Assembly (NCBI GenBank): GCA_026413225.1
Contig: CM048554.1
Coordinates: forward strand, 70,920,463-70,984,462
Origin: Otis tarda
Taxonomy: Eukaryota > Chordata > Aves > Otidiformes > Otididae
DNA length: 64,000 nucleotides
Direction: 5' to 3'
Positions 24,474 to 37,280 of the stretch are shown one piece after another; within the stretch, counting starts at the first letter, position 1; the number at the start of each line of letters is the position of its first letter. The position numbers and the translations under genes were made by a program. Below the pieces are notes generated by a model that did not search any database, was not told where the DNA came from, and was given only the letters and a program-made list of their open reading frames with translations.

Positions 24474-27400
24474 AAATAATGCAAGATTTTGGTGGAGCAT
24501 ACCATATGGTTGTGGGGACAAGGAGAGATGACTTCTTCGCATACATTGAAGCCTAAAGCTTGGATGCAAAATTTTACAGTATCCAGTTTGGATGTTGATT
24601 GGGCTTCTCACAGTAGGCTGGTGGATAGGATAGCTTTTCTGATCCTGAGGGGCAGTTGGACCTATACCAGCACTATGTGGCTGAAGTGCTATTCTGTCCC
24701 TGAACTTCTTCCTAGTGGGCTTGATCTAGGGCAGAGCAATGGCTCAGAGGATGTCACACTTTTGTGCTCAGGCCGCAAGGAGCAGATTGGGAAAGCTTGA
24801 TGCCTGCTCCCACATGTCACGCAACTGGTATGTCTACAGGACTGGACCCCATTCTCACAGGACAGGCTACTGATCAAGGGCTTACATTGAAATCTTATTT
24901 CCAGTTGACTTGTTTACTAGAAACCCCATTTATGCAAATTATTGACAGACTGATTTGACCTATAACATATTGGAAACACAGCCATGTAGGTGTTAAAAGC
25001 AGCAGCAGGCAAGTAGTCCTCTACTTTAGAACCCTTTAAAGATGAAAAGCAGAACATGTGTGCTAAAAAGCTACTAATAATTACCATTTTTAAATTCTAC
25101 AGCAGCAAGAAGATGTCCTGCTTGGACTATCATACTGAGTGCTGAGAGAATATCTAATGATGTATCCTTTTCCACAAGTTTTAGAAAATAATTTCCATGA
25201 ACTGAATGACTTGTTTGGGTTTGTTAGCTGTAATCCTTCCAGAATAAAGTTAAACCTTGCCTTTTATTTTACTGTGAGATGATACCACACCACTATTGCC
25301 TTATTTGTATGAAAACTGATAATGATCTTTGTGCATGGAAAAAGAAGTCCTGGAGAGAATGCTTATCACTTAAAGTGGGAAAAATTAGCTCAATCTGTTG
25401 CCAAGAAAATATAGATTAACTATTAGGGAAAAATAATGTACCTGTAAAGTGGGTGAAAAGTTGCAAAGGTCTTCTGGATAGGGTCTGAGATCTCTCCTAT
25501 ATCAGATCTCCAGAGTGAGTTAGTTAAACCTCTGCCATAGACAGTTTAATTATAGACACATCTGCCCTGTACAGGGACACAGGAAAGGAAGTCAGTTAGA
25601 AGACTTCTTATGCTTTATTTTTGTGTTTCTCTCCTTGTATGTTTTTTTTTAAAAAAAAAAAAGAAAAAAGGGAGGAAAAGTGTTGCAACACAAGAAAGAA
25701 ATAAAGCAAATTCTCAGAATATATCTGCCAGGTAAAAGATTAATATAGCCATTCAATTAAAGTATATCTCTACTGTAGTGAGCTTTCAGTCATGCTGAAT
25801 TTTGGATTAAAACAGCCCTAGAGGAAGAGGGTAGATATTTTCATAATTTCCACACACTTTTCATTACCATTTCAGAACAATATATTTCCAGGGAAGAAAT
25901 CCCAAGTTGATGGACATTTCTCTTCCAGGCATAAATCACAGCAAAGTCTTAGAAGAATATTAAAAATAATGAAAGAAAAACAACAACTAAAGAGAAATAA
26001 TCTATTTAAATACGATCTTAGATGTTTGGGGGATTCTGAGCAGTTTTTATTTATTTTGATGTGTTTTGAGAAATAAACACTGCTAAGCTAAATGAAATAA
26101 TATCCTTAAAAATTATTTGGAGGAATTTTAATATATTTTTCAGCATATCCTCCTTGGAACCAAACTTATCATTCCTGGGTGCTGGGAAAAATCAGATGTA
26201 GATTTACTACAGCATCTTCTTAGGACAACTCCTTGAATATAGTCCAACAAAGATCATTCACTTCTGGAGACAAAGTAATGACATAAAACTATTCACACAA
26301 CAATATCAAACTTTATAGAAAAGAAAAGCATACAATAAATATTTAATTTGCTGTGATGCCTATGATTCTCAAGTGGTATAGAAACTCATTGTAGGAAAAA
26401 AAAAAAGAGATATTTGTTTTTATGTTCTTGGGTTTTTACCTCTTCATTTATCTTGTTGCTTTTGGAAATCCAATTTGCAACATGTTGAAAATTGTTCATA
26501 TTTTCTCTGAGGATCCTAGTTTCCTGCAGCAGTTCTAAACAGCATATAGAGTTGTTGTTTTTTTTTTTTGTCAGACTTGATGAATGTATGTTAGCTTTTG
26601 TAGCAAGTAGTTTCATAAGATCAGCTTCATGAACAATATCCTAGCAGTGCAGATGACATCCCAAGTGATAACCAGATAATCTGAGTCGAGGAGAACACTC
26701 CACCATTTAACAAATTAGATTTTAATATAGTCTAAATCATCTTGCCATAGAATTTCTAGGAACTTTGATTTCAGAGAAAAAAAAAAATGTGACATGGAGT
26801 CTCCATGGTTGTAAGGTACATTTTAAAAGGCCCAGTGAGGAGGAGATGGGTCTTGTGAGAGCGATAGCGTTATTCTCTCACCTAATTTCAGCTATTCATT
26901 ATAAGTAACTAGTTTCCTGAAAGGAATACTGTACTTCTCATGGGCACTTCACCCCAAACAAAGATGCCTTAGGCAGGTAAGCTGCATCCCAAGGGAGACA
27001 GTGAGTTCTCACATCTCAGAATACCAGAAGTCACAGTGATGCACTTGAACTAGATATCCAATTTTAAGGCATTTAAAGTAAAATAATATTAACTTACTCC
27101 TCAGTGACCATATTGTGTCACTAAATAACTTGTTATCACAGTTCCATGAAGTTTATTCTGACAGAAATTGTTTTATAAACAGTACAATGATAACCATAAA
27201 AATGCACATGTCTTTGGTGTCTTAAGGATATATAACCTGCTGTAACCTGGTTTTGCAAACTTCATGAACAAAGGTAGAGAAGCATGACAGGTTTTGGGTT
27301 TGGTTTTGTTTTTTTAAAAACAATAAAGAACCTACCAAAACTCCTATCAAAACTCATGGCAAACTAACTTAGGAAAGATGGATTTTGGTATTACTCGTAT

Positions 27401-28746
27401 ATGATGAAGGTCCAAGAAAAAAATAGAATTACATTAAATGGTGTATATGCAATGGCAATGGAATCTATTTAGGCTGATGGTTCTGGTCAGGAATTATGAC
27501 TTCTTGAAAGCACTTTTGGCATAAGTTCACATTTTAAAAAAAATTATAATCTAAATGCAGGAAGAGACAGGAATTAAGGTTTCAGTGTGAGGTGAAAAGT
27601 CGTCACAGCTAGGAAATCATGCATGATAAATGAGTGCAGCCGGGATGAATGGAAGAGGAAGGTTCAACCCCAGAGCTGTGAAAACGCGTAGGGAGTCTAA
27701 GGAGTTGAATAAGAAAGCAAGGGGAGAGGTAGAGCAGAGAACTAAGAAGAGCTGCAAGAGGAGGAAGAGAAGAGTCAGAGATAACACATGCAAGGAAAGG
27801 GAAAGAAGGTGAGAAAAATAGCCAGAAGTCTTTATTGGATGCATAATGTATTTGAGGAAGGCAGGTGCCAGAAAAAAAAAGAAATTAGGAGCAGCTAAAA
27901 TATAAAAAGCAGGAAAAGTAGTGCTTTTTTTTTGGTTGTTTTTCTGCAACAACAGTGGACTGGACTTGGTGGTCTGTCACATCTCTTTGGCTGTGCCTAC
28001 TCAAGTGAAAAAAAGAAACAGAAAAATGCCTTTTTCCCCAGATGCCATGGGCCAAAGTAGCAAAGCTCAGCTCCCTTGGCTCCTCTGGAGTAAGTACCAC
28101 AACTCCTGCCTTCAGGAAACTTAGACTTCCATCCTTTTCTTTCAGTTTTAGCTCTCTACAGTTTATTTCTTATGCATGGTCTTTTCATCACCATGCCTGG
28201 AACATCTTGGTGGTTTACAACCAGCGGCTGGCTAGATTAGAGCCCAGGAGGCCAGGTTTCCAACACAGACTCTTGTTTAGAGTGCCATAATTTTTCCATC
28301 ATCTGAGGCCTAATTTTCAAACTGCTTTGTAAATAAATTATAACATAAAATAAATAATCCTGAACCCATATGTTACTGTTATTGCTAGTTTTTATTGTTT
28401 TGGGCAAAGCAGATCTAATAATTAGCGTGACAGAAGGTAGAATCAGAAAGGTGGATTTTGTTTACAAGTACAGGAGAAACACATCTCTGAAGAGAAATTA
28501 GACTCAGAACATAAGCAAAGTAATTAATTTTAAATTAGAATAAATAACTGTTTTACTGAAGAAAGGGGAATATAAAGCGTAAACATTTAATTGTTTTTTC
28601 TGTTAGTAAATCTTTCTTGAGGGATTCTCAGTACAGATTTTGTATAGCCAAGAATGTTTTATATAGTGTAATGAGAGCTCAGAAGACAACTGATGAGGAT
28701 GGGTTTTGGTCATTGTTTTGACCCAGATATGTTATAATAATGCTTC

Positions 28747-28799
28747 ATGTAAGTAATTATAAGTAATTAGTAATAAGTAGTAAGCAGTAAGTAATTATG
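28747..28799. repeat. Imperfect TAAGTAAT-type low-complexity repeat
   Basis: GTAAGTAATTATAAGTAATT is followed by AGTAATAAGTAGTAAGCAGTAAGTAATT, a run of related TAAGTA/GTAAT units. Confidence 0.7.
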
Positions 28800-28870
28800 T
28801 ACAATTGTTTTACTTATCTTTTATGTGAAAACTTTTAAAACATTTTCCCTTAAGTCACTTAAGTCTGAAC

Positions 28871-28928
28871 AAAACTCACTGTAATAAACTCACTATAATA
28901 AACTCACTTAAACTCACTATAATAAAAA
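28871..28928. repeat. Degenerate tandem repeat of AAACTCACTATAAT
   Basis: AAACTCACT occurs four times in direct order, three times followed by GTAAT or ATAAT. Spacing is 10-15 bp. Confidence 0.85.
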
Positions 28929-29015
28929 CAGGTTTTTCCTGGAGTCTGAGACAGTGGCACTTCTGGATGGCAGTTTATACCTCCTGGGGTAGGCGTCTTA
29001 GAGGCATGAGTTGAA

Positions 29016-29049
29016 TTAGACTAGACTAGACTAGACTAGACTAGCCTAG
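29016..29049. repeat. (TAGAC) pentanucleotide microsatellite
   Basis: About six TAGAC units, the last one varied to TAGCC. It sits exactly at the 3' end of the adjoining minus-strand CR1, so it probably grew from the CR1 tail. Confidence 0.9.
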
Positions 29050-29130
29050 AATAATTTCAGTCAGAAGGGATCTACAGTTATAATCTAGTCCAACTGCCTG
29101 ACCATTTCAGGGCTGAACAAATTAGAATTC
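29046..29130 (-). mobile_element. CR1 LINE 3' end fragment
   Basis: Read on the plus strand, TAGAATAATTTCAGTCAGAA and GGGATCTACAG..ATAATCTAGTCCAACTGCCTGACC are the inverse of the CR1 3' UTR. The same phrase CATCTAGTCCAACTGCCTGA appears in the copy at 34.4 kb, so both belong to one subfamily. The copy is short (5' truncated). Confidence 0.8.
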
Positions 29131-32100
29131 TTTTTCTTACCTTTGGGTATAAAGGGAAGCTTGTTAACAAGCTACATGAAATTTCTACATAATGCTTATC
29201 CCATGCCTTAGTGAGGAAATTCTAGTTGTTTGCACGTACTTTCTGGGGGTGAGAATCAGTAACACATTTACAACTAGCTCTAATAAACCAAGTGAACAGG
29301 TTTTGTTTCTTTTTTGTTTGGTTGGTTGGTTATTTTTTTTAAACAGTTACATTATTTCTAAGAAATATTGCTCTCAAATATTACAAGATTTCTTAGCAAC
29401 CTATGGGACATTATGCAAATACCAAGCTTAGACATAGAAAAGAATTGTCAGCAATGATGAGGACTGTGACAAACTCAGCAATAAATGATTACTGGAAAGG
29501 TGGAGAGCATACTGGATTAACACTCCCTCCCCATCCCAGCAAGCTCATCTGTGTGACAGTCACTTGCATCAAAGCAATTTCAGAGCCTGAATTTCCCCAG
29601 TATTAAAGGATTGCTTTCCCATTAGGATCCAGATATGCTTAGTAGAACTGTTTCTTCATTGTGTCAAAACAGTTTCTATCAGCACTAAGAGGGCAAGTTT
29701 TTAAAGTTCTAAGGCTTTGCAAAGTGTTTTATAGTCAGGGCAGGTATCACAGTAACTCACAACAATGCAGCAAAGGATCTCATTTCAAAGCCAATTCTTA
29801 CAGGCTCCTCTTTTTAGGATTACAGTGCAAAAGAGTAGCTACTGACTTTCTGCAGCCTGTCTGTCTCTGGGGGATAAAAGCAGATTTTTGCATCAGCTAG
29901 TGTTGAGCCTGCATCAGAATTTCCCTTATGCCTAATGCTCATTAGCTTGTACAGTGCTACTCTCAGCAGGAAAAGATCAGCATCTTTACTATTTCCGACA
30001 GGTACTGCTAAAATTAGGCAGTGCTGCTTGCTCATGATAGTGATTGGTTCCCACTTCTGCTATGTAAGTGCAAAGTGCTAGCTTTGAAGTACAAAACGTA
30101 CAGTCCACATTCAAGTTTTGATCTTATATATGCTTATGCATATATAACAATTAATAAGCACACTTCAAGTCCTGATTCTTCAGAGTTTGATGAACATGTC
30201 ACTAGTAAAGATAGTAAAAATATTTTCAATTATTGCTGAGACAGTTTCTGGTCACTAATGCTCAAGAAAATTGCACTCAAGACTGAAGAGATTCAGGAAA
30301 GTGCTATTAGATATCCAAGGGAACAGAGAGATTATTTTAGCTGAGGACACTGTGAGATTGGGTTATTCAGCCTAGAAAAAAAAAAATGTGGAAACAGAGA
30401 TGAAATGCATATGTTTGTGTAGAAACACTAGGGAGGGAAAAGAATCATTTAAATTCTCATACTAATATGAAAACAAACGGTAATAAACTGACATCAAATA
30501 TGTATAAACTGGAAATTAGAAAAAGCATTCTCCAGTTAGAAATAAACTTGGAAAAGAGAAGGGGAAGTGACTGAGGAAGTAGCAGAGGAGGATACAAATT
30601 GAGGACAAGGCAAATAAGTGCAAACTTTTTTTTTTTTTTTCTTGCTTCAAATCAGCATGTCAATTTTGAAATAGTTTTAACCTGGAAAAAAATCTAAGAG
30701 ATCCGGGGATAGAGTATAGATGACATTGAACCAAGGAAGAAATTATTACTTGGTGACCTAAAAAGAATGAAGTAAGGTTATGTTAATTTCTGGCCTCAAG
30801 AAATATGTATTCAAAGAATAAAAGCAGTTCACATTAGTAAGGAGAAAGAAGAAAAGGTTCTCCAGCCAAAGAACCTTAGTGCATTGTTTTATTATATTGT
30901 TGTATATGGATTCATACTGATGCTCTGCCCATCTGGGAGACACGCAGTTATGAGAAAGATAGAGAGGCATTTTATGCATCAGCCAGGAATCCATCAGGAT
31001 CAAAGCAAAGTGTCAGCAGAAGCATGCATTCATTCTGCTGAAATAATAATCAATAATCAAATTCTCTTTGAGATGCTTCAAAAAGGAAACCTGGCAAATT
31101 GTAGCACAGAAGATATTATCAAGTGAGTAGGACTTACGCTGCTCACTGTTCCATGAGAACTAAACTGGTACAAACACTGAAACATTTTCCTGTGATAACA
31201 GCAAGATTGAAGAAAAAGCCTCCCTCATGCCTATTCTCTACCTTTCACCTCTGCTCTTTTCCCTTGCTAATCAGTCCATTTTGCAAATTGCATCCTGAGA
31301 GTAATTCTATAGTGCCTGAGCTGCTCAGTATTTTCCTCCAAATTAAACAATCTAAAGGCTAAGCCCCACATGTTTGTTTTTCTTTTTAATTCCGAGATAG
31401 TTAAGTGTATTACACAATCTAAGGCAAGGTGACTCTATTAGGATTTCTCACATGGCTCTTTGTTTTTATAGCAGAATCGTTTAAAAAACAAAATGCATAA
31501 TCCATTACTGCTGACTGCTTAATGGAGAACGAGGTGTTTTGTTGTTTGTTTTTTTTTTTTTAAAGACACTCAAAACTCCAGTGAAAAGGATCTGTGTTTG
31601 TCAGATCTGATGGGTAGTGTTACATTAATGAAGATTCCATTATGACCTTATTAATTATGAGAATACTCATGCATATTGTTAAAATAGAGATGAGAATTTG
31701 GACAACAGTCAACAAATCACATTTAATGACTGTTTTAAAGTTTCTCTCCTACACACCCAAGTTAATTAAAACCTACAAATATAAGAGCAGAATAGTGATA
31801 ATATTGTTTTAGAACTCTGCTACTGAGATTTAAGAGCCTACCATGCCGTCTAACCTTCAGATACTAGAGACAGTCTTTCACATAAATGCTGATTATAAGC
31901 CTTCAAGTGAGTGAGACTATGCTCAAAAAAAGATCAACATGCTCCGAAGGACCATGACAGTAGGCAATGGCTGGAGGCCTAAAAGCTAATGAAAGATAAA
32001 CTCTTAACAGAAGGACTGTCATAGAAAGTAAAAGGTGTAAAGAAAAAGTCAGGGCACAAACAGAGCGTATCCTGCAGTAATAGTGAGGGAAAGAAAGATC

Positions 32101-33868
32101 AGAAGAATGAGGCTGTGAAATCCAGCTTGATCTTCTGACTTACAAAAATGTCTCCAAGAACCAGTCTTTAAAAGCAAAGAGCTTTGTTCTTGGTTTGCAG
32201 TGAATTATGGAAAGTCACTAAAAGTAACTTTCACCCTTCATAGATCGATGTATTTCATAGATCAGAGATTTTGTTTAACGAAGACATGCATCACAGTATT
32301 TTCCCTTTTGAATTTAGAAGATCACGGCTGAGTCTCAGGACTTTTGGCTTATGCCTCACATGCTACATTTAGGTGGATGTTAGTTGTGATCCACCTCATT
32401 CCTGGTTTTCACTCACTGAATAGCTAAACTCCAGCCAAACAAATCAACAAACACCCACCTAAGCAGTAATATATCTAGTATATATTTTTATAGAGCGATC
32501 TCAAAAGCTCTGAGGAAACATTTATAAGTCCTCTTTTTTTTTTCTGTCTAGAATGCTCATAGTCATTATTTTTGTTACTACATTTTTTACATACAAAAAA
32601 TGGAAAAAACTGGAATAACTACACCTCAATCACATATTCCAACAGCTCAAAAGACAAAAGACCCTAATCTGGGTTTTGTAGCACTACTGAATGCTCTTAG
32701 AAAATTCTCCAAGGTGGATGACATAACTAGCCCATAAATTCAGAATTGCTGGCTTATCCAAAATATATTCATGCCAAGACTTTCAGAAGCATGTAAATAC
32801 CACCACAGATACCCCCGTGTGCCTAATGAGTTTTAAAAGAATCAGCCTAAACAGCTAATTTTTTGCATCGGTTTTTACTTCCGACTTTATGTGAAACATA
32901 CACTATTAAACTTAAGCAAGAATTAGAGACTTAGCTAGTATAAATCACCTCTTTAAAATATGCATAAAACCTATCAGTCTGCAGTACACAAACTTTTCCA
33001 TCCTCTGCTTTCTCTACCAAACTGAACTAAAAAGTTTTTTTTAAGGAAGATGACTCTCACCCTTAAACATTTCAAATAAGCATCTGGCAATCAGCAACCA
33101 GTAAACTAGAAAGCTATTATATGGCAGCAATGTTAATTCAGAGGTCTCTGTTGGGAAAAGCATCCCTTTCATCACTTCTATCCCCTGTAACTGATTTTAA
33201 TTATCAGTTTGGTCAAAAATATATTGGTAGGAGGGTCAGAGCTTGCAAAGAGATACTCCACTGCTTGCAAGATAATGGGACACAGCTGCAAAGGAAATAA
33301 AGCAGTGTAATTAAACTTTTGTCACCTTGATTCCTCTCTTCTGAGTATCATAGATGCTATTTGTGTATCACTGGAGAAGAAAATAATTAAACAATGATTT
33401 TTAGCCCTAAGAAGTACAGATTTAGAGATCCTTCTCATCCACATCTCCAATACAAATACCGTTCCAATCCCACTTCACAGGGCTCTCATGGTCTAAAAAT
33501 CAGCCCCATTTGGGTCAGTGACAAACAATTGGAGCTGGAGGTAAAGAAGAGAAACAAACCAGCTCTAGGCTTAGTATTTACAGCACATGCAGATTAAGAG
33601 AAGGAGAACTGATCTTAGTTTTTGCTTCAGCTATAATTTCATAGCAGTTTTCTTTGTGAAAGTATTTACTCTAACCCATATTTTCACAATTCAGAGGACT
33701 ATGGTCAAATAACTGAAAGTTTCTACACTCTTAGCTGGTAGTATATGTTCAATAGTTGATAAATTTCATTTAAAAATTAAAGGAATATGCTGACCTCTGA
33801 GTATTTAAAAATATTTCCTCATTTAAATTATTTTCACAGTGCACCGTGGCAAACAGTCTAATTTGTCG
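29131..33868. other. Non-coding AT-rich DNA, no gene seen
   Basis: Unique-looking except for a possible old CR1 remnant near 30355. A 16-bp palindrome AGCTTGTTAACAAGCT lies at 29158-29173 and a T14 run near 30627. Frames are under 85 codons. Confidence 0.55.
30355..30550 (+). mobile_element. Possible highly diverged CR1 fragment
   Basis: GATTGGGTTATTCAGCCTAG followed by AAAA resembles the CR1 phrase GGGTTGTTCAGCCTGGAGAA. The downstream text (AATAAACTGACATCAAATATG...GGAAATTAGAAAAAGCATTC) loosely follows old LINE 3' sequence. The divergence is large and the borders are guesses. Confidence 0.35.
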
Positions 33869-34076
33869 ATCATAGAATCATAGAATCATAGAATGGTTAG
33901 GGTTGGAAGGGACCTTCAAAGGTCTTCTAGTCCAACCCCCCTACAAGGAGCAGGGACATCCCTGACTAGATCAGGTTGCTCAGAGCCTCATCCAGCCTGA
34001 CCTTGAACATTTCCAGGGATGGGGCTTCTACCACCTTTCTGGGCAACCTGTTCCAGTGTTCTATAACTCGCATTGT
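33869..34076 (-). mobile_element. CR1 LINE 3' end with octamer tail (inverted)
   Basis: Three ATCATAGA-type units at 33869-33895 are the inverse of the CR1 tail. They are followed by GGTTGGAAGGGACCTTCAAA, CTTCTAGTCCAACCCCCCTA and the phrase up to GGGCAACCTGTTCCAGTGTT. About 208 bp, 5' truncated, well preserved. It is the same subfamily as the plus-strand copy ending at 37623 and can pair with it. Confidence 0.93.
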
Positions 34077-34394
34077 TGATACCAGTTGTCTACCATTTAA
34101 TTACTGGTTATTTCAGTGAGAAGTATTCTCTAAATGGCACTTTTCTCAGTGAAGATAAAATGCCTAAAAATTATTTAAATTACGATCACTAAGTATGATT
34201 TAAAAGCGAATGTCTTATTTCAAATGAAAGAAACCCTTCTAAAAACATCACAGAGAAGTACTAACCGACATTTACTTACAACACTGTGAAAAAAATGCAA
34301 TAAATATTTATTTAGTAAAAGGGAGTCAAAAAGCTTTTTAATTTTGTTTTCTGGGGTCTTTCATGTGGTCTTTTTAGCAACAAAAAAAAAACCT

Positions 34395-34680
34395 ACTAAA
34401 ATTATTGGACCTACAATAATCATCTAGTCCAACTGCCTGACCACTTAAAGGTGGATCAAAAATTAAAGCATATTATTAAGGGCATTGTTTAAATGTCTCT
34501 TAAACTCTGACAGGCTTGGGGCATCGACCACCTCCCTAGGAAGCCTGCTGCAGTGTTTGACCAACCACTATGAATATTTAGCCAGTTCCTGAGAGAGGTT
34601 TGACCTGTTGTCCTCACTCTCACAACCAAGGTCCAGGCACACCATGGGGGATACAACATGCCTAGGATAGTTTGCTTAAA
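34395..34680 (-). mobile_element. CR1 LINE 3' fragment (older subfamily)
   Basis: ATCATCTAGTCCAACTGCCT, then GGGCATTGTTTAAATGTCTC, GGGGCATCGACCACCTCCCT, GAAGCCTGCTGCAGTGTTTG and ACCAAGGTCCAGGCACACC follow the inverted CR1 3' region in order. It is more diverged than the 33.9-kb copy and has no octamer tail. The end near 34680 is approximate; some sequence to about 34870 could also be LINE-derived. Confidence 0.82.
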
Positions 34681-35593
34681 GACAGAGCAAATGTGCCTGC
34701 ACTGATTTAATGGCTGCAAAAGTCCCTAATTTGTTTTATTTAGTGGCAGAGATGTTGATGGGTAGCCTGGGCCCTTCTAATATTCACTCTTTTCAGACAT
34801 ACAGGCAGCAATGACTGTCCTGACCTGCCACGGTAGTTCAACTTCTAAGCAGCCTAGACCAGGAGTCCTGGGATGTAAGGGCTAACTTTGTAGAGTATGT
34901 GAATATAGGTTTTTTTTCTCTTCCTTAGTAGGGATTTCAAAGGAGCAGTTTTTCAGATTTGGTGGTGCTGAACCTAGAGGCTTTCTTAACCCAAACTTGA
35001 CAGTATCCATCTCTTTAAGCATCATAATTGTTTTAAGGAAAATACAATTAAGGACTTGCTGTGATGAGCAGAGACAGGTTAGCAAGGTTATTTCTTCCTC
35101 CTATCCACATCAAGTCATCTAAAAAGACATGGCAAATTACATCTCAAACAATCACTGTTTCCACAGGGCATTTTAACTGAATTGATGACTCTACAGTTTA
35201 AATATTTCTGCAAATGCTTAAGGAACAATACCAAGATATTACTGCCAATAACATTGGTTTCCTCCATCATACAGGATGGTGAAGTGTAAAGACAAGCTAT
35301 ACACAGTACCAACAAAAGACCTTCTTTACCATTCAGCAAAGAAAGCCTATTTTTTGTTTGGTGTATTTAGCTCTCCCATGTCTTACTTTCCATCTGTGAT
35401 CACTCCTACAGCTAGTTTTTACAACACATCATGGCTTTTCTCTCCAAGTCTCTCTGGTCTGAGAATATTTCTCCCTACTTTATGTCATGTGAACTTTTTC
35501 ATTTCTCCTGGTGATGTGACGAAATATGTTGCTAACCCTTTTGTTTAAGACATAAACTAACTTTTAAGATGAAACTTTATTTTTTACGAGAAA

Positions 35594-35720
35594 GAAGAGA
35601 AGAGAAGAGAAGAGAAGAGAAGAGAAGAGAAGAGAAGAGAAGAGAAGAGAAGAGAAGAGAAGAGAAGAGAAGAGAAGAGAAGAGAAGAGAAGAGAAGAGA
35701 AGAGAAGAGAAGAGAAGAGA
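35594..35720. repeat. (GAAGA)25 pentanucleotide microsatellite
   Basis: Twenty-five exact GAAGA units plus two bases, with no interruption. The pure-purine tract extends from 35588 to 35724 (137 nt). It has mirror symmetry and so the potential to form triplex (H-) DNA. Perfect long arrays are mutable, so its length should vary between individuals. Confidence 0.97.
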
Positions 35721-36600
35721 GAAATAGTTTTTCCATAACCTTTACTTTTTGATGATGCCTTGAACCTAGAAATCAAGAAAGACAGTTTATATGTTTCTAT
35801 TTTAAACAAAAACAATAGATGGAATTGGAGAATTTTTAAACTTCCTCTTATCAGTGCTGGTGCATTGACAGCTACTGTTATATTTTATTAAAACTTTTTT
35901 TGTTGCTGTTAAAAATAAAGAGATGAAAGACCTTTTAACTTTTAACACAGAAATTAAAACGTTTAAATGAGACATGGAATACTTCAGCTTAGTCTATAGT
36001 AATGGATCCTTGGAGTATGTTTGATTTTTCTTTCATGTGGTATATCAAAATGGTAAGCATTTACAAGATCTTTTATTCCAAGAATCTGTGTATTGCCTAT
36101 TAACTGGGTACCTAATATAGTTAAGGGGCAAGGAAAAAGAGCAATCTGCTCCACGCAGAAAATGTACTTGAAGAAGGGAGCATCTTTTTACACAACTAAG
36201 ATAGTAATTTTTTTTTAAAGTTAATCTTGTAGATTACTTAGTTTATGTAAAGAAACAGCTGTACTGATTTTCATCATAACTCAGAAGAATAATTTCTGAG
36301 TATGTACTGAAACAGAACTGTAAGTCAATATGCTATGGATGGAAAGGATGAGAAAAAGATAAAAGATATAGAAAGCTTGTACAAATAAACAGATTGGAGA
36401 ATCCGGCCTTCCTGCTCAGCAGCCTCTGAAAGTCAAATGCACAAAAGCATCAGACAGTAATTACAGTTTTGTTTTCTTTTATTCCTACTCTTTGTGTGTA
36501 AAAAAAGAACCACATTTTAAGAATCATAAAGGTAACATAAAAGGTGACACAGATGTTTTCAAGGATGACAGTAGTTTAGACTTTTGATCTCATAGGTGCA

Positions 36601-36652
36601 GAAGAATAACAGATGATAGAAAGAAGAATAACAGATGATAGAAAGAAGAATA
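36601..36652. repeat. 22-bp tandem duplication, 2.4 copies
   Basis: The unit GAAGAATAACAGATGATAGA plus AA occurs at 36601-36622 and 36623-36644 without mismatch, followed by the first eight bases of a third copy. Confidence 0.95.
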
Positions 36653-36943
36653 TTTGGAAGGGGGTCAAGCAGTTAAATCCATCTCTGTGCAGAAGGCACA
36701 AGAGTGAACACGTTTCTGAAACAAGAGAAGGAGAAGCAATAATCTCAAATTCTTACTGACATCCTGCAAACTTCACTTTTGAATGTATCACTGTGACATA
36801 TCAAATATAAGGTTATTTTGTTGGCAGAATATCTATTTGTGAAATGACAAACAAGCAAGTATTTGTTTTACACAGCTATCTAAATTCTTAAATGTGATTT
36901 ATCATTTCCAAGAATATACTGGATGATTATTCAAGTATTGTTC

Positions 36944-36972
36944 GGTTTACCTCTGCAAATCAGAGGTAAACC
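36944..36972. repeat. Perfect 12-bp hairpin, 5-nt loop
   Basis: GGTTTACCTCTG, a CAAAT loop, then CAGAGGTAAACC: an exact inverted repeat. Confidence 0.95.
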
Positions 36973-37280
36973 ACCTTGCAAGTACAAGAATAGCTCCCAT
37001 CTGTGTCCTGCCATGGACATGGTGAAACTCATGAGGACAAAATTGACTAGGTAGCTGAGAAATTAATTTTGAGGAAGAAGTAAATGAAAATAAATAAATT
37101 ATTATTTCTTTATATCACAGAGTTTTTATATTATGGTTTAATTACAGTTGGTCTCAGCAGGGATAGTTCAACAAATGGAAGCAAATCTGTTGGTCAGTAA
37201 TGACCTCTGTACATACTAAAGCAGCCCTAAAAATTTTTTGATAGAACTAGGTCAAAAGTATATCCAAAATCTCATATCCT

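Larger units (their letters stand above)
21148..28989. other. Non-coding AT-rich DNA, no gene seen
   Basis: About 7.8 kb without recognised genes. A slightly more GC-rich, gene-like block at 24370-24900 carries overlapping frames of up to 103 codons on both strands, but I see no domain or convincing splice pairs. A T9A12 tract sits near 25642-25663. Short tandem blocks at 28747-28799 and 28871-28928 are listed separately. Confidence 0.5.
34681..37280. other. Non-coding DNA with GAAGA array and tandem duplications
   Basis: No gene recognised. It contains the GAAGA microsatellite, a 22-bp tandem duplication and a perfect hairpin, listed separately. The 83-codon minus-strand frame at 35564-35815 is a product of the microsatellite. 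Confidence 0.6.

Noticed and set aside
35564-35815. 83-codon minus-strand frame with repeated SSLLF
   Set aside because: It is a direct translation of the GAAGA microsatellite.
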